A stretch of 64,000 nucleotides of DNA from Chromohalobacter canadensis (GTDB taxonomy: Bacteria; Pseudomonadota; Gammaproteobacteria; Pseudomonadales; Halomonadaceae), in assembly GCF_029544075.1 (NCBI RefSeq), contig NZ_JAJQJH010000007.1, positions 1 through 64,000 on the forward strand, read 5' to 3'. Below the pieces are notes generated by a model. It had not been told where the DNA came from. It made no database searches and saw nothing but the letters and a program-made list of their open reading frames with translations. How positions within the stretch are numbered: position 1 is the first letter of the stretch; each line of letters begins with the position of its first letter. This document shows positions 30,658 through 40,674 of the stretch, one piece after another. The position numbers and the translations under genes were made by a program.

Positions 30658-30927
30658 TCAAGCATCTTCCTCGAAGCGTGATTCGAACAGGTCGGTCAGT
30701 GCGTCGAGTACATCGTCGGCGTCATCGCCCTCGGCCTGAATGTCGAGTTCGGTACCGTAGGGAGCTGCCAGCATGAGCAGTGACATGATATTGGTGGCAT
30801 CCGCTTCACGCTGGCCATGGAAGACGCAGACGCGTGCTGCGTAGGACTGACAGCATTGCACGAGCTTGGTCGCGGCGCGTGCGTGGAGGCCGCGCTTGTT
30901 GATAAGTTGCAGTCTACGACGCGGCAT
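30658..30927 (-). CDS. npr: Nitrogen-PTS phosphocarrier protein NPr (HPr family)
   Basis: Carries phosphate from PtsP (EI-Ntr) to PtsN (EIIA-Ntr). The phosphorylation site is His15 in RGLHARAA. Length 89. The ATG giving MPRRRLQL was chosen because GGAG lies seven bases upstream; the ATG two codons earlier is too close to it. The start lies inside rapZ, overlapping by 14 bases, which implies coupled translation. It is the last gene of the rpoN-hpf-ptsN-rapZ-npr group, also called ptsO. Confidence 0.95.
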   Translation of the reverse strand: MPRRRLQLINKRGLHARAATKLVQCCQSYAARVCVFHGQREADATNIMSLLMLAAPYGTELDIQAEGDDADDVLDALTDLFESRFEEDA

Positions 30928-31810
30928 CGCCATTCTCCGGCAATGCTGCTTGCACGCCCAGTTCGCGATGGCGTAGGCGTACTCCACTCATTTGCGTCGC
31001 AAAATACCGGGCCAGCCCTTCGATCAGGTATACCGAGCGGTGCTGGCCACCGGTGCAGCCGATCGCGACGGTCAAATAACTGCGGTTGCTGGCAACATAG
31101 GCGGGGAGCCAGCGTTCCAGCCACTGACGTATATCGTCGGCCATGGCGTGTACGTCTGGGTAAGCTTCGAGAAACGTGATGATTTGTGAATCGCGACCGT
31201 CGAAACTGCGCAACTGAGGGTCCCAATAAGGATTGGGCAGGCAGCGCGCATCGAACACCATGTCGGCATCCAGCGGGACACCGCGTTTGTAGCCAAACGA
31301 TTCGAACGTCAAGGTCAGGTGACGCCCGCTATGGCGTGCCACCTGCTCGGCGATGCGCCCACGCAGCTCATGCACCGACAGGCTCGAGGTGTCGATGACC
31401 AAATCGGCAATATCGCGAATCGACGCAAGGTAGGTCTGTTCCTGCTCGATGGCCTCGGCAAGCGTCATTTCGCTGGTTCGCGTCAGCGGGTGACGACGTC
31501 GCGTCGCCGAATAGCGCTCGAGCAGTATGCGCGAGTCGGCGGTCAAATAGACGACCTGGCACTGAATGCCCCGGGCGCGGATCTCTTCGAGCAGAACCGG
31601 AAAGCGTCTCAGGGCGTCGGGAAGGTTGCGCGCGTCGATACTGACCGCGATATGCGTGCGGGACGGGGGGCCTTCACGCAGCTCATCGATCAGGGGCGCC
31701 ATGAGACTGGCCGGCAGGTTGTCGATCGCGTAGTAGCCGAGATCCTCAAGTGCCTGCAGGGCAATCGATTTGCCGGAGCCGGAACGGCCGCTGATGATCA
31801 CGAGCTGCAT
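30914..31810 (-). CDS. rapZ: RNase adapter protein RapZ
   Basis: Binds the GlmZ/GlmY-type small RNAs and glucosamine-6-phosphate in enterobacteria to steer RNase E toward glmS regulation; it also binds nucleotide. The N-terminal P-loop GRSGSGKS is at residues 8-15. The C-terminal DUF-like RNA-binding/sugar-binding domain has FESFGYKRGVP, DARCLPNPYW and the AIGCTGGQHRSVYL motif. Length (298) is normal. Between ptsN and npr in the conserved order. Whether GlmZ-type RNAs exist in this organism is not shown. Confidence 0.96.
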   Translation of the reverse strand: MQLVIISGRSGSGKSIALQALEDLGYYAIDNLPASLMAPLIDELREGPPSRTHIAVSIDARNLPDALRRFPVLLEEIRARGIQCQVVYLTADSRILLERYSATRRRHPLTRTSEMTLAEAIEQEQTYLASIRDIADLVIDTSSLSVHELRGRIAEQVARHSGRHLTLTFESFGYKRGVPLDADMVFDARCLPNPYWDPQLRSFDGRDSQIITFLEAYPDVHAMADDIRQWLERWLPAYVASNRSYLTVAIGCTGGQHRSVYLIEGLARYFATQMSGVRLRHRELGVQAALPENGDAAS

Positions 31811-31851
31811 GGGCGCCCCTTGTGTTGCGCGAGTATCAGTTTACGCGGGTG

Positions 31852-32328
31852 TCAGTTTGCGCTGTTATCGTGCTGGCGGATGGCCTCGATCAGAGTATCG
31901 TAGAGCTGCCGCTGGGTCTGCGCCTGGCGCAGTTTGGTGCGAATGGCGCTATCGTTCATGATGGCGGCAACCTGGGCAAGCAACGACAGATGGGCATCGT
32001 CGGCTTCTTCTGGCACCAGCAGGACGAAGATCAAGTCGACGGGGTCGCCATCGGTGGCATCGAAGTCGATGGGTTCCTGCAGGCGTAGAAAGCCGGCAAT
32101 CGGCTCCTTGCAATGCGGATTGCGCGCATGCGGGATAGCGACGCCATTGCCGATCCCGGTGCTACCCAATCGTTCGCGGCCAATGAGACGTCCGAAGACT
32201 TCCTGGCTATCGAGGCTCGGGGTATTCTGTGCGATAAAGGTGCTGAAAAATTCCAGCACGCGCTTCTTGCTCCCCCCGGCAACGCCGAAGAGTGTGCGCT
32301 CGGGGGGTAGGATGCTTTCCAATATCAT
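31852..32328 (-). CDS. ptsN: PTS IIA-like nitrogen regulatory protein PtsN (EIIA-Ntr)
   Basis: Terminal phosphoacceptor of the nitrogen PTS that regulates potassium uptake, RpoN functions and cell-envelope physiology in relatives. The phosphorylated histidine is His67 in NGVAIPHAR. The rest of the EIIA fold (ERLGSTGIG, VDLIFVLLVPEEADDAHL) is intact. Length 158. It starts six bases after hpf without a strong ribosome site, suggesting coupling. Confidence 0.97.
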   Translation of the reverse strand: MILESILPPERTLFGVAGGSKKRVLEFFSTFIAQNTPSLDSQEVFGRLIGRERLGSTGIGNGVAIPHARNPHCKEPIAGFLRLQEPIDFDATDGDPVDLIFVLLVPEEADDAHLSLLAQVAAIMNDSAIRTKLRQAQTQRQLYDTLIEAIRQHDNSAN

Positions 32329-32334
32329 GGCGAA

Positions 32335-32643
32335 TTAACGGGCACCAGCGCCCTGAGCGCGTGCCTGCACCTTTTCCTTGTGTTTGACGAGCTGACGGTC
32401 GAGCTTGTCGGTTAGGGCGTCGATAGCGGCGTACATGTCGTCGCTTTGTGTATCGGCGTGCAGGTCCGCGCCTGCGGCGTGAAGCGTGCATGCAGCCAGG
32501 TGACGTTCCTTCTCAATGGATAACGTGACCTGGACGGTGGTGATGTTGTCATAGTGGCGTTCCAGACGCGCGAGCTTTTCATTGACGTAGTCGCGTAGAG
32601 CATCGGTCAGTTCGATGTGATGACCGGTGATATTGGCTTGCAT
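32335..32643 (-). CDS. hpf: Short-form ribosome hibernation promoting factor
   Basis: A 102-residue HPF/YfiA-type protein that binds the 30S decoding region and promotes 100S dimers in stationary phase. It begins with MQANITGHHIELTDALRDYV and ends with a short basic tail; the long C-terminal dimerisation domain is absent, so it is the short form. GGAG precedes the ATG by seven bases. Downstream of rpoN, as usual. Confidence 0.95.
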   Translation of the reverse strand: MQANITGHHIELTDALRDYVNEKLARLERHYDNITTVQVTLSIEKERHLAACTLHAAGADLHADTQSDDMYAAIDALTDKLDRQLVKHKEKVQARAQGAGAR

Positions 32644-32779
32644 GGCACGCTCCTATTCCATCGGTTGGCACTTCGATTGTAACCCTTTTTAGAGCTCTGC
32701 ATAGCCCTAGACAAGCGCTGGATAACGAAGGCCGCGGCGAGTCTACGCAGCGTGGCCGACACGTGCAATCCGCCCGCGT

Positions 32780-34210
32780 TCAGGCGAGTCGCTTGCGCTC
32801 GCTGGAGGAGGGGATACCCAACGCTTCGCGGTACTTGGCGACGGTGCGTCGTGCGACCGGAATACCGTCCTGGGCCAGCAGGTCGACGAGTTTGCTATCG
32901 GATAGAGGCTTGCGTGGCGGCTCGTCGCCGATCAATTTCTTCAATCGTGCACGAATCGCGGTGCTGGAATGGGCGTCGGTTTCGCCTTGCCCCCCGACAT
33001 GGCTGGAAAAGAAATACTTGAGTTCAAAGACACCGCGCGGGGTATGGATGAATTTCTGCGTGGTCACGCGGGAGATAGTCGACTCGTGCATGTCTACCGC
33101 CCCGGCGATATCCGCCAGGATCAACGGTTTCATGGCTTCCTCGCCGCGTTCGAGGAAATCGAGCTGGCGCGCCATGATCTCCTGGCCCACGCGCAGCAAG
33201 GTATCGTTACGGCTCGAAAGGCTCTTGAGCAGCCATTTGGCTTCTTGCAGGTGCTGTTTGAGGAAGGTGTTATCGTCGCTCTTGTCGGCACGCTTGATGA
33301 GCGCGGCGTAATCCGGCTGGATGCGCACGCGGGGCAAGGCTTCGGGATTGAGCTCAATGCGCCATTCCTGCCGGATCCGCCGTGCGACGAGATCGGGGAT
33401 GACATAATCGTTGCTGCTATCCTCGAAGGCGAGGCCGGGGCGCGGATCGAGCGACCGAATGAGGGTAATGACGTGATCGAGTTCTTCCTCGTCGAGGCGC
33501 AAACGTCGCTTGAGCAATTTACGGTCGTTGCCGGCGAGAGCTTCGAGGAACTGGCGTACTAGCCGCTTGGCCTGGGTTAGCAGCGGCATATTTTCAGGGA
33601 GGGCGCCGAGCTGTAGCAACAGGCACTCGCGTAGGTCGCGGGCGCCGACTCCGGTGGGATCGAACTGCTGTACACGCATCATGACGTGTTCGACATCGCC
33701 CACCTTGAGCCCCGAAAGGCCTTGGCCGCGCAAACCGTCGACAAGCTCGTCGAGGGGCAGGGTGAGGTAGCCGTCGGCCCCCATGGCATCGATTAGGCTT
33801 TCGGCAATATCACGTTCGCGCGGTGTCATATCGGCCATGGCGAGTTGCCAGGCCAGATGGTCGTGAAGACTGGTATGCGCCGTATTTCGCTCTATATCAG
33901 GGCCTTCCTCGCTGCCTCCGCCGCCCGTCAGTGAGGGGCCTGTATCCTGGTAGGTATCACTCCATTCGCTATCCAGCGACAGGTTCTCGGGGATATCGTT
34001 CGTCCAGTCATCCTCCTCCTGCGTCTCGCTGACCTCGCGTTCTTCGAAGTCGTCTTCGAGCTCTAGCATGGGGTTGGAATCCAGGGCTTGCTGGATCTCC
34101 TGTCGCAAATCCAGCGTAGAAAGCTGCAAGAGCTGAATGGCTTGCTGTAACTGGGGCGTCATCGTCAGCTGTGTGCCGACGCGAAGCTGCAAGGTGGGTT
34201 TCATGGACAT
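32780..34210 (-). CDS. rpoN: RNA polymerase sigma-54 factor RpoN
   Basis: Alternative sigma factor that recognises -24/-12 promoters and needs AAA+ activators. Region I is the glutamine-rich N-terminus (LTMTPQLQQAIQLLQLSTLDL), region II is acidic, and region III holds the core-binding and helix-turn-helix parts and ends in the RpoN box ARRTVAKYRE. Length (476) is normal. The third residue is also Met (MKPTLQL), an alternative start. It lies between lptB and hpf in the conserved order. Confidence 0.98.
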   Translation of the reverse strand: MSMKPTLQLRVGTQLTMTPQLQQAIQLLQLSTLDLRQEIQQALDSNPMLELEDDFEEREVSETQEEDDWTNDIPENLSLDSEWSDTYQDTGPSLTGGGGSEEGPDIERNTAHTSLHDHLAWQLAMADMTPRERDIAESLIDAMGADGYLTLPLDELVDGLRGQGLSGLKVGDVEHVMMRVQQFDPTGVGARDLRECLLLQLGALPENMPLLTQAKRLVRQFLEALAGNDRKLLKRRLRLDEEELDHVITLIRSLDPRPGLAFEDSSNDYVIPDLVARRIRQEWRIELNPEALPRVRIQPDYAALIKRADKSDDNTFLKQHLQEAKWLLKSLSSRNDTLLRVGQEIMARQLDFLERGEEAMKPLILADIAGAVDMHESTISRVTTQKFIHTPRGVFELKYFFSSHVGGQGETDAHSSTAIRARLKKLIGDEPPRKPLSDSKLVDLLAQDGIPVARRTVAKYREALGIPSSSERKRLA

Positions 34211-34334
34211 GGAAAATCGATCGTCGCTTCCTGAAACGGTGCCCGTACGTTATCTCGCGACGACGCTACTTGCAAGAATGGAAGCAACAATCATGCCATT
34301 TATATAAGCGCGCGGCGGTTCCAATAGCTTGCGT

Positions 34335-35060
34335 TCACAGCCGGAACTCATGGCCGAGGTAGACGTCGCGTACTTTCTGGTTGGCGAGTATGGCCTCAGC
34401 ATGTCCTTCGGCGATTATCTGACCGTTGCCGACGATATAGGCGTTGTCACATATATCCAGGGTTTCGCGTACGTTGTGATCGGTGATCAAGACGCCAATA
34501 TCACGGTCGCGCAACTGCCGGATAATGCTCTTTATCTCGCCAACTGAGATTGGGTCGACTCCGGCGAAGGGTTCGTCAAGGAGGATGAAGGCGGGTTCGG
34601 TGGCCAGGGCGCGGGCGATCTCAACGCGACGACGCTCGCCCCCGGACAGGCTCATGCCGGGGTTGTCACGAATATGGGTGACGTGAAACTCCTCAAGGAG
34701 GCGTTCGAGTTGCGCCTTGCGCGCAGCCTTGTCGAGATCGCGGCGCGTTTCGAGAATCGCCATGATGTTGTCGGCGACCGAAAGCTTGCGAAAGATCGAC
34801 GCTTCCTGGGGAAGATAACCGATACCGGCGCGGGCACGTTCGTGCATGGCTGCCCGGGACAGGTTGCGTTCGTCGATATGTACGCTACCGGCATCGGCGC
34901 CTACCAGCCCGACAATCATGTAGAACGAGGTCGTCTTGCCGGCGCCATTAGGGCCGAGCAGGCCGACAATACTGCCCTGACGAATGGTCAGGCTGATATC
35001 GTGGACCACGCGGCGGCCCTTGTAACTCTTGGCGAGGTTGGCGGCACTCAGGGTCTTCAT
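34335..35060 (-). CDS. lptB: LPS export ABC transporter ATP-binding protein LptB
   Basis: ATPase that powers extraction of lipopolysaccharide from the inner membrane with LptFG. Walker A is GPNGAGKT, the ABC signature LSGGERRR, and Walker [11 protein letters not shown]. At 241 residues it is full length. It follows lptA by 48 bases and precedes rpoN by 124 bases. lptF and lptG are not in the window. Confidence 0.98.
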   Translation of the reverse strand: MKTLSAANLAKSYKGRRVVHDISLTIRQGSIVGLLGPNGAGKTTSFYMIVGLVGADAGSVHIDERNLSRAAMHERARAGIGYLPQEASIFRKLSVADNIMAILETRRDLDKAARKAQLERLLEEFHVTHIRDNPGMSLSGGERRRVEIARALATEPAFILLDEPFAGVDPISVGEIKSIIRQLRDRDIGVLITDHNVRETLDICDNAYIVGNGQIIAEGHAEAILANQKVRDVYLGHEFRL

Positions 35061-35108
35061 GGGCGTCGGGTCCTACCTAACGGGATGAGTGAATCACGAA
35101 ACACGTCA

Positions 35109-35633
35109 CTACTCGCTGTCGCGAGGCGTCAGCGTCATGCGAACGCGCTGATCACCATCGCCGTCATCGTCGGAGCGAGCCTGCACCTGGCGGCGATCGA
35201 GGAAGTATTCGACATAAGCGCCATTGAAAGTATCCCGGGCCTGGTGCAACTCGGCATTGTCGATGAGCTCCACGCGACGCTCGGCGGCATGGTAAATCAC
35301 CGTATCGCCCCAGCCCTTGGCCACCGGTTCGTCTGGCGCAGGCTTTTGTTCGAGATAGGCGCGTTCGCCGCCGCCGCCATGGGCGGTAACCGTGGAGACT
35401 TCGCCCTGCGCGTTGCGTTCGATTTCCACGCGTGCGGCTGTCAGTTGCATGCTGCCTTGTTGCATATCGACATCGCCGGTGTAGACCGCAGTGCCGGCGT
35501 TGTCGTCGAGGTCCAACTGATCGGCGGCAATCTCGATAGGCTGGCTGGCATCGCTTTCCAGCGCTAGTGCCGTGTGGCTGACGAGTCCCAGCGCGGCGCA
35601 TACCAGTGCCGTCGTTAATGGTCGTGTCATCAT
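35109..35633 (-). CDS. lptA: LPS transport periplasmic protein LptA
   Basis: Periplasmic beta-jellyroll protein that polymerises into the bridge carrying LPS to LptDE. An N-terminal signal peptide of about 24 residues (TTALVCAALGLVSHTALA) precedes the OstA-like domain (PIEIAADQLDLDDNAGTAVYTGDV). Length 174. The start overlaps the lptC stop by four bases. Confidence 0.95.
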   Translation of the reverse strand: MMTRPLTTALVCAALGLVSHTALALESDASQPIEIAADQLDLDDNAGTAVYTGDVDMQQGSMQLTAARVEIERNAQGEVSTVTAHGGGGERAYLEQKPAPDEPVAKGWGDTVIYHAAERRVELIDNAELHQARDTFNGAYVEYFLDRRQVQARSDDDGDGDQRVRMTLTPRDSE

Positions 35634-36229
35634 GATTCGTCCTCGGCAAGCTGTGGATGGTGGCCTCGCACATTACCGCTCAGACGCGCTTGATCGGTGT
35701 CGATCCAGGCATCGAAGCGATTGCCGCGCACGCGTTGCTCATGCTGCCGCAACACGGCCTCGGTGTCACTCCAGGCGTGGCCATCGCTGGACTGGTAGTA
35801 CAGCACGTCGGTGTTGAGGCGCCAGCCCTGCTCGGGTTGTACGAGCCGGGCGTTCCCGGTCAGGGTGAGGAGATCGCGTTGTGGCCCCAGGCTTCCCTTG
35901 TCACCGGAGATGTCCCACTTGCGTCCCGCTTCGTCACGCACCTTGGCCTTCGGTGAGTCAGCACGAATGATGTCGTCGACGGGGGTATGCACGAGGCGCG
36001 GCGATTTAAGCGTTTGATGGGGAATGCCTTGTGCGTTGAAGCGCGTCATGGTGACACCTTCGAGGTAGTAATCGGGTTCGCCCGCGTCATCGCTGGGGAC
36101 CGGGCCAGGTGAAGAAGAATCACGCTGTTCGACGATAGCTAGGCCGATGCCCAGGGCGACGAGTACGAGCAGCAGCCCTACGCGGGCCCATTTGCGGGAA
36201 GATAGGAAAGTCGGCATGACACGCTTCAT
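35630..36229 (-). CDS. lptC: LPS export protein LptC
   Basis: Bitopic inner-membrane protein linking LptBFG to LptA. One N-terminal transmembrane helix (about residues 16-33, ARVGLLLVLVALGIGLAI) is followed by a periplasmic jellyroll domain (YYLEGVTMTRFNAQG, GNARLVQP). The ATG overlaps the kdsC stop as ATGA, giving 199 residues; the frame is open a little upstream and a Met four codons in is also possible. Confidence 0.93.
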   Translation of the reverse strand: MKRVMPTFLSSRKWARVGLLLVLVALGIGLAIVEQRDSSSPGPVPSDDAGEPDYYLEGVTMTRFNAQGIPHQTLKSPRLVHTPVDDIIRADSPKAKVRDEAGRKWDISGDKGSLGPQRDLLTLTGNARLVQPEQGWRLNTDVLYYQSSDGHAWSDTEAVLRQHEQRVRGNRFDAWIDTDQARLSGNVRGHHPQLAEDES

Positions 36230-36768
36230 CCTTGGCCATCGAGATAGGGCGCGAGACAAGCGTCCCACCGTCCCTGGCAGCTCAGCAGGGCATCGCAGAT
36301 CTCGCGTACTGCACCTTGGCCGCCTGAGCGCTCAGGAACCCAGTCGGCGTGCACACGGACGTATTCCGGTGCATTGTTCACGCTCAGGCCGAGCCCCGCA
36401 GCGCGAATCGCGGCCAGATCGGGCAAATCGTCGCCACAATAGGCGACCGCGTCCAGCGGCAGATCGAGCTGTTCGCATAGGGCGTTGAGCGCCACTAGTT
36501 TATCCTCGCGGCCTTGTGCGACGTGTGCGATGCCCAGCGCCTCGGCACGTCGGCTGACCATGGGTGATTCACGCCCGGTGATCAACGCCACGGCAATGCC
36601 GCTTTGCTGCAGCAGTTTGATGCCGAGGCCGTCGAGGATGTTGAAGCTCTTGGTTTCCTGGCCATCGCTTTGAAAATGCAGTGTGCCGTCGGTGAGCACG
36701 CCGTCCACGTCCAGTGCAAGGAGGCGGACGTGGCGTGCCTTGTCGCGCCAATCGTCGGGATACGTCAT
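36226..36768 (-). CDS. kdsC: 3-deoxy-D-manno-octulosonate 8-phosphate phosphatase KdsC
   Basis: HAD-superfamily phosphatase making free Kdo for lipid A-core assembly. The nucleophile motif is LALDVDGVLTDG with Asp20 and Asp22. ITGRES and the C-terminal CGDDLPDL motifs are intact. Length 180. It sits between kdsD and lptC with a four-base overlap to the latter; GAGGAG lies upstream of the start. Confidence 0.97.
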   Translation of the reverse strand: MTYPDDWRDKARHVRLLALDVDGVLTDGTLHFQSDGQETKSFNILDGLGIKLLQQSGIAVALITGRESPMVSRRAEALGIAHVAQGREDKLVALNALCEQLDLPLDAVAYCGDDLPDLAAIRAAGLGLSVNNAPEYVRVHADWVPERSGGQGAVREICDALLSCQGRWDACLAPYLDGQG

Positions 36769-36777
36769 GGGGGCTCC

Positions 36778-37758
36778 TCAAATGACGCCGCTGGCCAATA
36801 GGTCGTGCATATGCAGTGCGCCGACCGGTCGTCCGGCGTCGTCGACCACGGCGAGCGCCGTAATGCGGTTGTCTTCCATGATCCTGACAGCCTCGGCGGC
36901 GAGTAATTCCGGTCGGATCGTCTTGCCGCCGTGGGTCATGACGTCATCGACGCGCAGACGGCGCAGGTCGTCGTGCTGGTCGAGAGTGCGCCGCAGGTCG
37001 CCATCAGTATAAATGCCAGCCAGATGACCGGCTTCATCGATCACGCAAGTAAAGCCCAAGCCCTGACGGGTGATCTCCAGCAGGGCGTCGCGTAGCGGGC
37101 TGCCCAGTGGGACACAGGGCAGGCGATCGCCGTGATGCATGAGATCTTCGACCTTGAGCAACAGACGTCGTCCCAGGCTACCGCCGGGGTGTGATAGGGC
37201 GAAGTCCTCGGCGGTGAATCCGCGTGCCTCGAGCAGGGCCACCGCCAGGGCATCGCCCATGGCCAGCGCGGCGGTCGTCGAAGTAGTTGGCGCGAGGTCG
37301 AGCGGACAAGCCTCGCGGGCCACGGCGGTATCCAGATGTGCTTCGGCGTGACGCGATAGAGTCGAGCCGACGCGCCCGGTCATACTGACCAGGGGGGCGC
37401 CCATGCGTTTGAGAAGTGGTAATAGCGCCGTGACCTCGGCCGTCTCGCCCGAGTTGGAGAGAGCCAGAACGACGTCACGGGGCGTGATCATGCCCATGTC
37501 GCCGTGGCTGGCCTCGCCAGGGTGGACGAAGAAGGCCGGCGTGCCGGTGCTGGCCAGCGTCGCCGCGATCTTTCGGCCGACGTGCCCGGACTTGCCCATG
37601 CCGGTGACGACGACGCGTCCTTCGCAGGCCAGCAGCAGCCGGCAGGCGTGGTCGAAGGCCTCGTCGAGGCGTTCGATCAAAGCGGCGATGGCTTGTGATT
37701 CGAGTGTCAGCGTGCGTCGCGCACTAGCTCGATAATCGTGATCGGTAGCAGTGTTCAT
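36778..37758 (-). CDS. kdsD: D-arabinose 5-phosphate isomerase KdsD
   Basis: Converts ribulose 5-phosphate to arabinose 5-phosphate, the first step to Kdo. An N-terminal SIS sugar-isomerase domain (VVTGMGKSGHVGRKIAATLASTG, then SHGDMGMI and ALSNSGET) is followed by two CBS domains (about 205-326). At 326 residues from MNTATDHDY it has family length; the frame remains open 73 codons upstream, but that stretch has no family sequence and enters the divergent mlaF leader. First gene of the kdsD-kdsC-lptCAB unit. Confidence 0.96.
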   Translation of the reverse strand: MNTATDHDYRASARRTLTLESQAIAALIERLDEAFDHACRLLLACEGRVVVTGMGKSGHVGRKIAATLASTGTPAFFVHPGEASHGDMGMITPRDVVLALSNSGETAEVTALLPLLKRMGAPLVSMTGRVGSTLSRHAEAHLDTAVAREACPLDLAPTTSTTAALAMGDALAVALLEARGFTAEDFALSHPGGSLGRRLLLKVEDLMHHGDRLPCVPLGSPLRDALLEITRQGLGFTCVIDEAGHLAGIYTDGDLRRTLDQHDDLRRLRVDDVMTHGGKTIRPELLAAEAVRIMEDNRITALAVVDDAGRPVGALHMHDLLASGVI

Positions 37759-37902
37759 GGTGGTGATTGTTGCCCTTCGCGGCCTTGGGCTCAAGCATCG
37801 CTGACTCCTGAGGAGTGGCGAGCGAATTAGGGCGCTCATTAAACGCACTCGCCGAGGGTGTTGCAAGGTGAGGCTGGCGGTGATCGCTAGAGTTAGGATA
37901 CG

Positions 37903-38754
37903 ATGTTCGATAATTATCGAGACGTGGATGAGCGTTACGTGACTGACACGACCCTGGTCGACGTCGAGGGGTTGCATTTCTCGCGGGGTGAGAATGACAT
38001 CTTTCGTGGCGTCGATCTGCGTATTCCTAAAGGCAAGATTACTGCGGTCATGGGCCCTAGCGGGACGGGCAAGACGACGTTGCTCAAGTTGATCGGTGGT
38101 CAGCTAGTGCCCGATGCCGGGCGCGTGTGTATCGACGGAGAGGATGTGCATGGTTTGTCTCGCCGTGCGTTGTTTCGAATGCGGCGTCGCATGGGCATGT
38201 TGTTCCAGAGTGGAGCGCTGTTTTCGGATCTGAGTGTTTTCGAGAACGTGGCTTTTCCACTGCGCGTGCATACTGACCTGCCGGAAGCCATGGTGCGCGA
38301 TATCGTGCTGATGAAGCTTCAGGCGGTGGGCTTGCGCGGTGCGCGCAACTTGTCGCCAGCGGAACTGTCTGGCGGCATGGCCAGGCGTGTGGCGCTAGCG
38401 CGTGCGGTGGCGCTCGATCCTGAGCTGGTGCTCTACGACGAGCCCTTCGTCGGCCAGGACCCGATTTCAATGGGCGTGCTGGTGCAACTGATCAAGACGG
38501 TCAATCAAGCCCTTGGGTTGACCGCGGTCATCGTCTCGCACGATATCAAGGAGACGCTTTCCATCGCCGATTACGTATATATCATAGCCGACGGCCAGGT
38601 CATGGCCCATGGCACGCCGCAAACGCTGGACGTCAACCGTGACGCGCGTGTCAAGCAATTCGTGCATGGTGAGCCCGATGGCCCGGTGCCATTTCATTAC
38701 CCGGCGCCCGATTTTTATCGCGATATACTGGCCACCAAGGGGGAGCGTCCATGA
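37903..38754 (+). CDS. mlaF: Phospholipid-transport ABC ATPase MlaF
   Basis: ATPase of the MlaFEDB complex that maintains outer-membrane lipid asymmetry. Walker A is GPSGTGKT, the signature LSGGMARR, and Walker [10 protein letters not shown]. The ATG gives 283 residues; a GTG 12 codons in (starting [17 protein letters not shown]) has a comparable ribosome site and fits typical MlaF N-termini, so the start is uncertain. It overlaps mlaE by four bases and is divergent from kdsD. Confidence 0.95.
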   Translation: MFDNYRDVDERYVTDTTLVDVEGLHFSRGENDIFRGVDLRIPKGKITAVMGPSGTGKTTLLKLIGGQLVPDAGRVCIDGEDVHGLSRRALFRMRRRMGMLFQSGALFSDLSVFENVAFPLRVHTDLPEAMVRDIVLMKLQAVGLRGARNLSPAELSGGMARRVALARAVALDPELVLYDEPFVGQDPISMGVLVQLIKTVNQALGLTAVIVSHDIKETLSIADYVYIIADGQVMAHGTPQTLDVNRDARVKQFVHGEPDGPVPFHYPAPDFYRDILATKGERP

Positions 38755-39533
38755 TTCGTCCTATCGCGTCGCTTGGGCGGGGTACGCTCGAAGCGTTGAG
38801 TGCCTTGGGTCGGGCGTCGATGTTCCTGGCGCAGTCGGCGGTGGGCATTCCTTCTCGCGAAGGGTGGCACTTATGGCTGCGTCAGATGCATTTCATCGGT
38901 GTCATGTCGTTGGCGATCGTGCTGGTGTCGGGGCTATTCATCGGCATGGTGCTGGGCTTGCAGGGCTACACCATCCTGGTTGGTTTCGGCGCGGAGGATG
39001 CGCTGGGGCAGATGGTGGCGCTGTCGCTGCTACGTGAACTCGCGCCGGTGGTGGCGGCGTTGCTGTTCGCGGGGCGCGCTGGTTCGGCGCTGACCGCCGA
39101 GATTGGGCTTATGAAAGCGACCGAGCAGTTGACCAGCATGGAAATGATCGGGATCGACCCGCTGCGGCGCATCGTGGCGCCGCGTCTCTGGGCGGGGTTT
39201 ATCTCGATGCCGTTGTTGACCGTGGGCTTCAGCGTGGTCGGTATCTGGGGTGGGTACCTGGTCGGCGTGCAGTGGTTGGGCGTGTTCGATGGTTCCTACT
39301 GGAGCAATATGCAAAGCAGTGTCGCGTTCGTCGACGATATTCTCAACGGCATGCTTAAGAGCGTGGTGTTCGGTCTCGTCGTTACATGGATTGCGGTATT
39401 TCAGGGATATGATCTGATCCCGACGTCGGAAGGCATCTCGCGGGCCACGACCCGCACGGTAGTCTATTCGTCCCTGGCGGTGCTCGGATTGGATTTCGTG
39501 CTGACCGCGCTGATGTTTGGAGAACTTGGATGA
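38751..39533 (+). CDS. mlaE: Phospholipid-transport permease MlaE
   Basis: Inner-membrane permease of the Mla system, with about five or six transmembrane helices and the conserved MlaE block [26 protein letters not shown]. Length (260) is normal. Four-base overlaps on both sides indicate a tightly coupled mlaFEDCB operon. Confidence 0.97.
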   Translation: MIRPIASLGRGTLEALSALGRASMFLAQSAVGIPSREGWHLWLRQMHFIGVMSLAIVLVSGLFIGMVLGLQGYTILVGFGAEDALGQMVALSLLRELAPVVAALLFAGRAGSALTAEIGLMKATEQLTSMEMIGIDPLRRIVAPRLWAGFISMPLLTVGFSVVGIWGGYLVGVQWLGVFDGSYWSNMQSSVAFVDDILNGMLKSVVFGLVVTWIAVFQGYDLIPTSEGISRATTRTVVYSSLAVLGLDFVLTALMFGELG

Positions 39534-39994
39534 AGCGCAGCAAGATGATGGAGTTCGGCGTGGGGTTGTTCGTCCTGGCCGGGATTTTAGGCATGGTGTT
39601 TCTTGGCTTGCGAGTCAGTGGCATCAGCCTTGGCGTACCGCAGGACACATTCACGCTGCAGGCCAATTTCGCCAATATCGGCGGGCTCAAATCAGGCTCT
39701 AGAGTTGCCATGGCAGGCGTGACCATCGGGCGCGTCAGCGACGTTGCGCTCGACACCGAATGGCTTGATGCTCGCGTGACCATGGAGCTAGACGAGGATC
39801 TTGAGGGCAAGATCTCGCGGGACAGTACGGCATCGATTCTCACCTCGGGGTTGTTGGGTGAGCAATATGTCGGCCTGAGCGTGGGAGGTGACCCCGAGAT
39901 GCTCGAAGAAGGCGACACCATCCGCGATACCCAGCAAGCGCTGGTGCTGGAGCAATTAATTCAGCAGTTCGTGTCGAACATGACAAGCGATTGA
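39530..39994 (+). CDS. mlaD: Phospholipid-binding MCE-domain protein MlaD
   Basis: MCE protein forming a hexameric ring on MlaE in the periplasm. A single N-terminal transmembrane helix (about residues 8-26, [19 protein letters not shown]) precedes the MCE domain ([28 protein letters not shown]). Length 154. Confidence 0.96.
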   Translation: MKRSKMMEFGVGLFVLAGILGMVFLGLRVSGISLGVPQDTFTLQANFANIGGLKSGSRVAMAGVTIGRVSDVALDTEWLDARVTMELDEDLEGKISRDSTASILTSGLLGEQYVGLSVGGDPEMLEEGDTIRDTQQALVLEQLIQQFVSNMTSD

Positions 39995-40008
39995 GCCAAG
40001 GAGGTTCC

Positions 40009-40674
40009 ATGACATCAAGGCCATTCACACCCCGGCGCTCCAGTCTTTGTGCACTATTGCTATCGGTCCTATGGTGCGTGGCATTGACGGCGCAGGCCCA
40101 GCAGGAGCCTCAGCAGCTGATCGAAGATAACGTGGCAGCGTTGATGCAGAAGTTGGAGGGGCGCAAGGATTATTACGCCACGCATGAAGACGAGCTTGAG
40201 TCGCTGGTCGACGACAGCCTCGACGACGTGGCCGATTTTCGTTATATCGGCGCCAGCGTCATGGGCCGATATTTCAGTAATGCCTCGCCGGAGCAGCGTT
40301 CGCGTTTCGTCGACACGTTTCGTAAGACGCTGATCGAGACCTATGCCAAAGGGCTGGTGACGTTCGATTATCGCGATATCCGGGTGCTCGATAATGATAG
40401 CGAGCGGCGCTATGAGGATCAGGCCAGCGTCGACATGGAAGTGGTCTCCACCAATGGTGATGTCTATCCCGTGGTGTACACGTTGCATCAGCGCGACGGC
40501 GAGTGGCGTGTAATCAATGTCATCGTCAACGGCATCAACCTGGGGCTGACATTCCGCAACCAGTTCGATCAAGCCATGCGCGACAACAATCGCAATATCG
40601 ATGCGGTCATCAATGGCTGGGCGCCAGACGTTGCCACCGATGAGCTCGAAGAAGGCGGTGACGATAACCAATGA
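40009..40674 (+). CDS. mlaC: Phospholipid shuttle protein MlaC
   Basis: Soluble periplasmic carrier moving phospholipids between MlaD and the outer-membrane MlaA complex. A signal peptide of about 29 residues (LCALLLSVLWCVALTAQAQQ) is followed by the Ttg2/MlaC fold (YFSNASPEQRSRFVDTFRKTLIETYA, EWRVINVIVNGINLG). AAGGAGG lies four bases before the ATG; a TTG upstream overlaps the mlaD stop but is less likely. Length 221. Confidence 0.94.
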   Translation: MTSRPFTPRRSSLCALLLSVLWCVALTAQAQQEPQQLIEDNVAALMQKLEGRKDYYATHEDELESLVDDSLDDVADFRYIGASVMGRYFSNASPEQRSRFVDTFRKTLIETYAKGLVTFDYRDIRVLDNDSERRYEDQASVDMEVVSTNGDVYPVVYTLHQRDGEWRVINVIVNGINLGLTFRNQFDQAMRDNNRNIDAVINGWAPDVATDELEEGGDDNQ